Shown here piece by piece: positions 6,823 through 13,021 of a DNA stretch of 13,021 nt; the first letter of the stretch is position 1; each line of letters starts with the position of its first letter. This DNA is from Chromatiales bacterium (GTDB taxonomy: Bacteria; Pseudomonadota; Gammaproteobacteria; Steroidobacterales; GCA-2729495), in the NCBI GenBank assembly GCA_030614035.1, contig JAUWKW010000014.1, forward strand, positions 1-13,021, read 5' to 3'. Below the pieces are notes generated by a model that was given only the letters and a program-made list of their open reading frames with translations, made no database searches and had not been told where the DNA came from. Position numbers and translations under genes: made by a program.

Positions 6823-7962
6823 TCAGTCCACCTGTCGCCGCAAAAACGCCGGAATATCAAGCATTTCAATGGTTTCCGGTGATTCCTCCAGGTCGTCGCC
6901 GACCGCGCGCCGTTGCACCGTGGGCTTGTCCAAAACTGCATAATTCGGCTCTTTAGCGTCCGTTTCAGACCGAACCACCCGCATCGCTGCCTGCTGCAAT
7001 CCAGCCGGCTTGCCCAGGCCCGTGGCGACCACCGTAACGCGGATATTGTTGGTCATATCCGGGTCGATCACGGTACCTACAACCACCGTCGCGTCATCCG
7101 ATGCAAACTCCTTGACCGTGTTGCCGATCTCGTCGAACTCGCCGATCGACAGGTCCGATCCCGCAGTCACGTTGACGAGAATCCCTTGGGCACCGGCCAA
7201 GTTGATGTCTTCCAGCAACGGACTGGATACTGCCGCCTCGGCCGCCTCTCTGGCGCGGTCCTCTCCGGTAGCGGAACCGGATCCCATCATCGCCATGCCC
7301 ATTTTGGCCATGACCGTGCGCACGTCGGCAAAATCGACGTTGATCAGTCCCGGGCGAGTGATCAATTCCGCGATTCCTTGCACCGCCCCCTGCAGCACCT
7401 GATTCGCTGCCCTGAACGCCTCGAGTAACGTCGTTTCGCTACCCAGCACGGTAAGTAGCTTCTCGTTCGGGATCGTGATCAGCGAATCAACGTAGCGGCC
7501 AATTTCCACGATGCCTTCGTCAGCTATGGACATACGCTTGGCACCTTCCATCTCAAACGGTTTGGTCACCACTGCGACGGTCAGGATGTTGAGCTCTTTG
7601 GCAACCTGCGCAATTATCGGCGCCGCGCCCGTCCCTGTTCCACCGCCCAGACCGGCGGTGATAAACAACATATCGGCACCCTCGATCACTTCGTGAATGC
7701 GATCACGATCCTCCATAGCAGCCTGCCGGCCAACGTCCGGGTCTGCCCCGGCACCGAGACCTTTGGTGATATTGCAACCGATTTGCAGGGTGGTCTTGAC
7801 CTTGGACGTTTGCAGCGCCTGCCGGTCTGTATTCGTACATATAAAATCCACCCCTTCAATACCGCAGCTCGCCATGTGCTTGACAGCATTACCGCCACCA
7901 CCGCCGACCCCCAGCACCTTGATAACAGCGCTCTGGCTGTATGCGTCCATGAGTTCAAACAT
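6823..7962 (-). CDS. ftsZ: Cell division GTPase FtsZ
   Basis: FtsZ is the tubulin-like GTPase that polymerises into the cytokinetic ring and recruits the divisome. The 379-residue product has the nucleotide-binding start VIKVLGVGGGGGNAV, the tubulin signature GGGTGTG (106-112), and the T7 synergy loop NVDFADVR (208-215) with the catalytic Asp residues. A short variable linker follows the globular domain from about 320. The C-terminal peptide LDIPAFLRRQVD (368-379) is nearly identical to the E. coli tail that binds FtsA, ZipA and ZapD. ZapD is encoded at the left edge of this window. The gene starts 36 nt after ftsA with AAGGAG eight bases before the ATG, the best Shine-Dalgarno in the cluster. 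This fits the high FtsZ level the cell needs relative to FtsA and FtsQ. Confidence 0.99.
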   Translation of the reverse strand: MFELMDAYSQSAVIKVLGVGGGGGNAVKHMASCGIEGVDFICTNTDRQALQTSKVKTTLQIGCNITKGLGAGADPDVGRQAAMEDRDRIHEVIEGADMLFITAGLGGGTGTGAAPIIAQVAKELNILTVAVVTKPFEMEGAKRMSIADEGIVEIGRYVDSLITIPNEKLLTVLGSETTLLEAFRAANQVLQGAVQGIAELITRPGLINVDFADVRTVMAKMGMAMMGSGSATGEDRAREAAEAAVSSPLLEDINLAGAQGILVNVTAGSDLSIGEFDEIGNTVKEFASDDATVVVGTVIDPDMTNNIRVTVVATGLGKPAGLQQAAMRVVRSETDAKEPNYAVLDKPTVQRRAVGDDLEESPETIEMLDIPAFLRRQVD

Positions 7963-7976
7963 TGACTCGTCTCCTT
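7963..7976 (-). promoter_or_regulatory. Strong ftsZ Shine-Dalgarno
   Basis: AAGGAG (minus strand, 7976-7971) lies eight bases before the ftsZ ATG. It is the strongest ribosome-binding site in the window and sits in the only non-overlapping junction between murC and ftsZ. It fits independent, high translation of FtsZ. Confidence 0.75.
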
Positions 7977-7998
7977 GTCGTAAACAAAGTTTTACCGA

Positions 7999-9234
7999 TC
8001 AAAAATTTCCCTGGAACCATGTTTTCATTCTTTCCCATATTTCCCGTACATTTCCCCGCACCGTTGTTTCCGCCGCCTGCTCCTCTCCTTTGTTCTGGGC
8101 GTACAGCAGAATTCCAACACCGGTTGCATGGATCGGGTTGCGCACAATCTCGCCAAGACCTCGAACGTACTGCGGCATGCCTAAGCGCACCGGCATATGG
8201 AAAACTTCCTCGGCGAGATCCACCGCGCCCTCCATCTTTGAACTGCCTCCGGTGATGACGATTCCTGCGGCAATCATTTCTTCGAAACCGCTGCGCCTCA
8301 ATTCGTTGCTGATCAACGTGAACAGCTCTTCATATCTGGGCTCGACCACTTCGCCCAGTGTTTGTCGAGCCAGCCGCCGGGGCGGGCGATCACCGACGCT
8401 GGGCACCTCGATGGTTTCGTCAGTGTTGGCGAGCTGTGACAACGCGCAGGCGTACTTGATCTTTATCTCTTCCGCATATTGCGTTGGTGTTCGCAGCGAA
8501 ATTGCAATGTCATTGGTTACCTGGTCACCGGCGATCGGTATGACCGCCGTGTGCTTGATAGCGCCATCGTGGAAAACGGCGATGTCCGTGGTCCCGCCGC
8601 CAATGTCGACCAGCGCAGCACCCAGTTCTTTTTCATCGTCCGTCAATACGGCGTGGCTTGATGCAAGTTGCTCCAGTACGATGTCCTCGACCTCCAGCCC
8701 GCAACGCTGCACGCATTTGACGATGTTCTGAGCAGCGCTTGCGGCGCCGGTAACCATGTGCACTCTGGCTTCGAGGCGCACTCCCGACATGCCGATGGGA
8801 TCGCGGATACCTTCCTGGCCATCGATGATGAATTCCTGCGGCAGCACGTGGAGAATGCGTTGATCAGCCGGAATCGCCACGGCCCTGGCGGCGTCGATAA
8901 CGCGCTCAACATCACTGCGGCCAACCTCGCGATCCCGAATAGCGACGATGCCATGCGAGTTCAAGCTGCGGACGTGACTGCCCGCAATGCCCGTGTATAC
9001 CGATTGAATTTCACAACCTGCCATCAGTTCTGCTTCTTCGACCGCTCGTTGAATCGAGTTCACTGTCGCTTCGATATTGACAACGACGCCGCGCTTTAGC
9101 CCGCGTGACGGATGCGATCCGAATCCAATCACTTCCAGTTCACCGTCGTCCTGGACCTCTCCGACAATGGCAACGACTTTGGACGTGCCGATGTCCAAGC
9201 CAACGATGAGTTCCTTCTCCGACTTACCAGGCAT
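7999..9234 (-). CDS. ftsA: Cell division protein FtsA
   Basis: FtsA is an actin-like ATPase that tethers FtsZ to the inner membrane and recruits later divisome proteins. The 411-residue product starts MPGKSEKELIVGLDIGTSKV, which holds phosphate-binding loop 1. The 1C (SHS2) domain lies at about 86-165, phosphate loop 2 DIGGGTTD at 210-217, and the adenosine loop ITGGSSKMEG at 327-336. The C terminus (395-411, with W and WF on one face: REIWERMKTWFQGNF) is the amphipathic membrane-targeting helix. The open frame extends to 9426 but lies inside ftsQ and has no family match; ATG 9234, ten bases after AGGAG, gives the normal length (E. coli 420). The start overlaps the end of ftsQ by 11 nt, implying coupled translation. 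Confidence 0.98.
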   Translation of the reverse strand: MPGKSEKELIVGLDIGTSKVVAIVGEVQDDGELEVIGFGSHPSRGLKRGVVVNIEATVNSIQRAVEEAELMAGCEIQSVYTGIAGSHVRSLNSHGIVAIRDREVGRSDVERVIDAARAVAIPADQRILHVLPQEFIIDGQEGIRDPIGMSGVRLEARVHMVTGAASAAQNIVKCVQRCGLEVEDIVLEQLASSHAVLTDDEKELGAALVDIGGGTTDIAVFHDGAIKHTAVIPIAGDQVTNDIAISLRTPTQYAEEIKIKYACALSQLANTDETIEVPSVGDRPPRRLARQTLGEVVEPRYEELFTLISNELRRSGFEEMIAAGIVITGGSSKMEGAVDLAEEVFHMPVRLGMPQYVRGLGEIVRNPIHATGVGILLYAQNKGEEQAAETTVRGNVREIWERMKTWFQGNF

Positions 9235-10004
9235 CAGGGCGAATCTCCTGAGCCATGGCTGCCGGCTTTGCGCTCCTGTCTTTCCATCGGATGGCAAAGC
9301 CATTCGTGTATCGCATATCGAGGTATTCGACCTGCTCGCCCCTGGACGCAATAACCTGATCCAGCGCCTGGAAGAATCGCGCAACCCGATCGTCAATCGC
9401 GTTGGCGCCAAAACGGACCAATACACCGTTATTCAATTGGAGTTCCCAGGCACCACGCTTATCGACTGTCAGTGAAACGGCAGACAGCCCGCGCTGCTCG
9501 AGGCGGGCCTGCAGGTCAAAATAACGCCTGGCAACCGTCGTCTGGGTGCCGGGCGGTCCATTGAGCCGTGGCAATTCAACAGGCACATGCGAAGCATGTT
9601 CTACGAACAATATGCCGTCGGTATTCAACAAGCCGTCCTCGCCCCAGCAGGCGGCCGGGTGCTCCTCCTGAACCGTCACCTCGAGATAGGCCGGCCATCT
9701 TCGCCGGATACTCGCGCGCGCAATCCATGGCAACTTGGTCAATTCGCGCCGCAAGCGATTCAGATCGGTGCTCAGAAAACCACCACCGAGGTATGGTGCA
9801 AGCGCGGCTTCCACCTGCACGGCCGACACACGCTCGAAGGTCCCGGCCACTTTCACGGCGTCGATTGGCCGGTCCATAAGCCAACCCGTACCGACATAAG
9901 CCAGAGTCATCACGACCGCTGCCGCAGCCACCTTCAACAGCGTCCGGTGGTCTAGCACCAGCGCGGGCCACTGGCGGTTCGGGACGTGACGTTTCTTGAC
10001 CCGA

Positions 10005-10015
<11 letters not shown>
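9224..10015 (-). CDS. ftsQ: Cell division protein FtsQ
   Basis: FtsQ is a bitopic inner-membrane protein that links early and late divisome parts by binding FtsB/FtsL in the periplasm. The 263 residues (E. coli 276) show a basic cytoplasmic tail (MARNRVKKRH), a membrane segment at about 27-47 (LKVAAAAVVMTLAYVGTGW), then a POTRA domain from about 51 (IDAVKVAGTFERVSAVQVE) to about 119. Within that domain LPWIARASIRRRWPAYLEVTV is the usual FtsQ beta strand region, here named by its ends LPWIARA and LEVTV. A beta domain follows (GAWELQLNNGVLVRFG). GGAGAG lies five bases before the ATG. It overlaps ddl by 11 nt upstream and ftsA by 11 nt downstream, matching the conserved ddl-ftsQ-ftsA order. Confidence 0.96.
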
Positions 10016-10999
<984 letters not shown>

Positions 11000-11003
<4 letters not shown>

Positions 11004-11923
11004 CCACCCGTTCCTGCGTCGGCTTTTGCAGCAGATTCACCGACGATATGCACCTCGTGCACCAGACTGACACCATGGACTTGCTGCACGGTATCGCGAA
11101 CGTGTTCTATCAAAGCTTCAACATCAGCGGCCGTTGCGGTCCCGGAATTGATAATGAAATTTGCATGCTTGGTCGAGACCTCAGCACCGCCAACGCTAAA
11201 TCCCTTTAAACCTGCAGATTCGATTAAGCGAGCCGCATGATCTCCCGGCGGATTGCGAAATACCGAACCACAACTGGGCAATCCGAGCGGTTGTTTTTCC
11301 CGGCGCTCCTGAAACAAAGAACGAACCTTTGCCATGCTGGTATCAAGTTCTTGTTCAAAACCAAAGCGAGCGGCGAGAAACCATTCATCCGGGGGGCCGG
11401 ATACCTCTCGATAGGCCACCCGGTAGGCATCGGCATCCCGGCTAGTGACTTCGCCTTGTCGGTTGACGACATCGACACTGGTCACGTGATCCCAGGTTTC
11501 GCCACCAAATGCGCCAGCATTCATCGTCAGCGCGCCACCAACGGTGCCGGGAATCCCGGCGAAAAATTCGGCAGGACCCAATTTCCAGCGCACACACTGA
11601 CGAGCAAGCACCGTGCAAGCCGCGCCGGCGCCCGCCTCAACGACGCCGTCGCCAAGATTGTGAATGTCGCCAAGCACGCGGGACACTGCGACAACTGCTC
11701 CCCGTATACCGCCGTCCCTGACCAGCAGATTGCTCCCCAGACCAATCCAGTAAATCGGCATCGCCGGTGGCAGGTCCCGAATAAAAGCGCACAGGTCCTC
11801 GCGCGACTGCGGAAGGAAAAAAATGTCGGCGGGTCCGCCAACACGCCATGACGTATGCTGAGCCATCGGCTCCTGTCGCAGCACTTCACCCGACACCTGA
11901 TCGTGGGTTTCGGCAACCATCAC
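11000..11923 (-). CDS. murB: UDP-N-acetylenolpyruvoylglucosamine reductase, type II
   Basis: MurB is the FAD enzyme that reduces UDP-GlcNAc-enolpyruvate to UDP-MurNAc. In about 307 residues the FAD-binding motifs GLGSNLLV (61-68) and GIPGTVGGALTMNAGA (123-138) are clear. The catalytic Ser is in SCGSVFRNP (Ser220) and the catalytic Glu is in VHEVHIVG (Glu290). The pattern after the Ser motif (LIESAGLKGFSVGGAEVSTKHANFI abridged: LIESAGLKG, KHANFI) and the absence of the Tyr loop mark the type II form, as in Bacillus, unlike E. coli type I. The murC stop and the murB start overlap as GTGATG. GTG 11923 is eight bases after GAGG and favoured; ATG 11920 is the alternative. The neighbours are murC and ddl, overlapping by 4 nt each. 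Confidence 0.97.
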
Positions 11924-13021
11924 GAGCTCAACCTCAGCGGTCGCAACTTGCGCATCGTCGCCGGCAATCCGGCCGCAAACGCACCGATGTCGCCGGCACC
12001 CAGGGTCAACACCAGGTCACCGTCTTCTAAAACGGAGGCCAGCGCCTGGGGAACATCCATTAAATGAGGAACAAAGACCGGTTCGACGCGGCCACGGCTG
12101 CGCACTGCCCGGCAGATCGAGCGACTATCGGCCGACGCGATCGGCTCCTCGCCGGCCGCGTAAACCTCGGTGACAATCAGACGGTCAACGCTGGCCAACA
12201 CCTTGGCAAAATCGTCGAGCAGGTCTCGGGTCCGCGTATACCGATGCGGCTGGAAAACGACCACTAAGCCACGGCCAGGCCAGGCCTGCCGTACCGCGTC
12301 CAGCGTAGCGGCAATCTCGGTCGGGTGATGACCGTAATCATCGACGAACAGCACGTCGCCGGCCGCCGTTTTTTCCTCGCCCAGAATCTGCAGCCGACGA
12401 TCGATGCCCTCAAAGTTCGCCAGGGCTTTTTGCACCGCCGAGTCGTCGAGCTTGAGTTCGTGCGCGATCGCGACGGCCGCCAGCGCGTTCAGGACGTTAT
12501 GCCGGCCCGGTAGATTTACGGTCATAGGCAACGCCACTGAGGCGCCCGGACGCGACACCATGAAACTGGAACAGATGCCGTTGACCTCGATCTCTGTCGC
12601 CCGTATGTCGGCCTGCTCATCAATGCCGTAGGTCATGACTGCGCGCTGTACGTCCCCAAGGATGCTCTGCACCCCGGGGTCGTCGGCGCAAACCACCGCC
12701 AGGCCGTAGAACGGGAGGTTGTGCAAAAATTCCAGGAATGTTCCGCGCAGCCGATCCATGTCGCCGCCATAAGTACCAAGATGATCATTGTCGATATTGG
12801 TCACGACCGCGAGCATTGGTTGCAGGTGAGTGAAAGAAGCATCGCTCTCGTCGGCTTCGGCCACCAAGGAGCGGCCCGCTCCGAGCCGCGCATGGGTATC
12901 GGCGCTTTTCAGCCGCCCACCGATCAGAAAGGTCGGGTCCTGACCCGCCTCGGCTAGCACGCTGGCAATCAGGCTGGTAGTGGTGGTTTTGCCATGCGTG
13001 CCGGCAATGGCTATGCCGTGC
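11920..13021 (-). CDS. murC: UDP-N-acetylmuramate--L-alanine ligase, 5' end cut by window
   Basis: MurC adds L-Ala to UDP-MurNAc with ATP, the first amino acid step of the peptidoglycan precursor, in the cytoplasm. About 366 residues are visible, running to the window edge. The P-loop AGTHGKTTTTS is at the very start, so about 110 residues of the N-terminal UDP-binding domain are missing. Downstream are VAEADESD, TNIDNDHLGTYGGD, LPGRHNVLNALAA, and the C-terminal-domain motifs DDYGHHPTEI and FQPHRYTRTRDL, all typical of MurC rather than MurD/E/F. The frame continues in phase from the edge; the GTG at 12960 is an internal Val, not a start. The last codon overlaps the murB start (GTGATG), so the two are probably translated together. 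Confidence 0.97.
   Translation of the reverse strand, partial: HGIAIAGTHGKTTTTSLIASVLAEAGQDPTFLIGGRLKSADTHARLGAGRSLVAEADESDASFTHLQPMLAVVTNIDNDHLGTYGGDMDRLRGTFLEFLHNLPFYGLAVVCADDPGVQSILGDVQRAVMTYGIDEQADIRATEIEVNGICSSFMVSRPGASVALPMTVNLPGRHNVLNALAAVAIAHELKLDDSAVQKALANFEGIDRRLQILGEEKTAAGDVLFVDDYGHHPTEIAATLDAVRQAWPGRGLVVVFQPHRYTRTRDLLDDFAKVLASVDRLIVTEVYAAGEEPIASADSRSICRAVRSRGRVEPVFVPHLMDVPQALASVLEDGDLVLTLGAGDIGAFAAGLPATMRKLRPLRLSS

Noticed and set aside
7697..8731. 344-codon plus-strand open frame opposite ftsZ and ftsA
   Set aside because: It is fully antisense to two certain genes. Its product is Ser/Pro/Arg-rich with no recognisable domain, as expected for a shadow frame in GC-rich coding DNA.
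9235..9426. 64-residue N-terminal extension of ftsA
   Set aside because: It lies within ftsQ, shows no FtsA similarity, and the AGGAG-preceded ATG at 9234 gives the normal N terminus.
12958..12960. GTG as the murC start
   Set aside because: The frame continues upstream to the window edge with the MurC P-loop AGTHGKTTTTS, so this codon is an internal valine.

Overview
The window is a stretch of the division and cell wall (dcw) cluster of a gammaproteobacterium, joined to its usual lpxC/secA flank. All genes are on the minus strand except zapD (left edge) and dciA. Reading along the minus strand, from the right edge leftwards, the order is murC (5' end cut by the window), murB, ddl, ftsQ, ftsA, ftsZ, lpxC, [dciA on plus], an M23 peptidase-like membrane protein, secA, mutT, and then a convergent zapD that is cut at its 5' end. 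ZapD, the FtsZ tail LDIPAFLRRQVD and the lpxC-DUF721-M23-secA order (known from Pseudomonas-type gammaproteobacteria) point to Gammaproteobacteria. The moderately GC-rich sequence and the type II MurB inside the cluster suggest a less-studied lineage. I cannot name the genus.

Layout. 11920-13021 to 7999: murC-murB-ddl-ftsQ-ftsA is a tightly packed run in which every gene overlaps the next (4, 4, 11 and 11 nt), implying translational coupling. ftsZ follows after 36 nt with a strong Shine-Dalgarno. lpxC follows ftsZ after a 164-nt gap. dciA is on the opposite strand and shares its stop region with lpxC (a 4-nt TTAA overlap). A 280-nt divergent spacer separates dciA from the M23 gene. secA follows the M23 gene after a 128-nt gap, with no secM between lpxC and secA, and mutT starts about 26 nt after secA. 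mutT and zapD converge with only 7 nt between their stops, and yacG is not between them.

Together these genes make the UDP-MurNAc-peptide precursor (MurB, MurC, and D-Ala-D-Ala from Ddl). They also assemble the Z ring and early divisome (FtsZ, FtsA, FtsQ, ZapD), commit lipid A synthesis (LpxC), load the replicative helicase (DciA), drive protein export (SecA), clean the nucleotide pool (MutT) and probably act on or regulate peptidoglycan hydrolysis (M23 protein).

The standout observation is in SecA. Its preprotein cross-linking domain carries an in-frame extra segment of roughly 52-58 residues that reads as the N-terminal domain of translation initiation factor IF3. It aligns without gaps over about 58 positions, with about 22 identities to the E. 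coli IF3 sequence as I remember it. The rest of SecA is complete. A second point is that the M23 protein keeps its zinc ligands but has Asn where the first His of the HxH motif normally lies.
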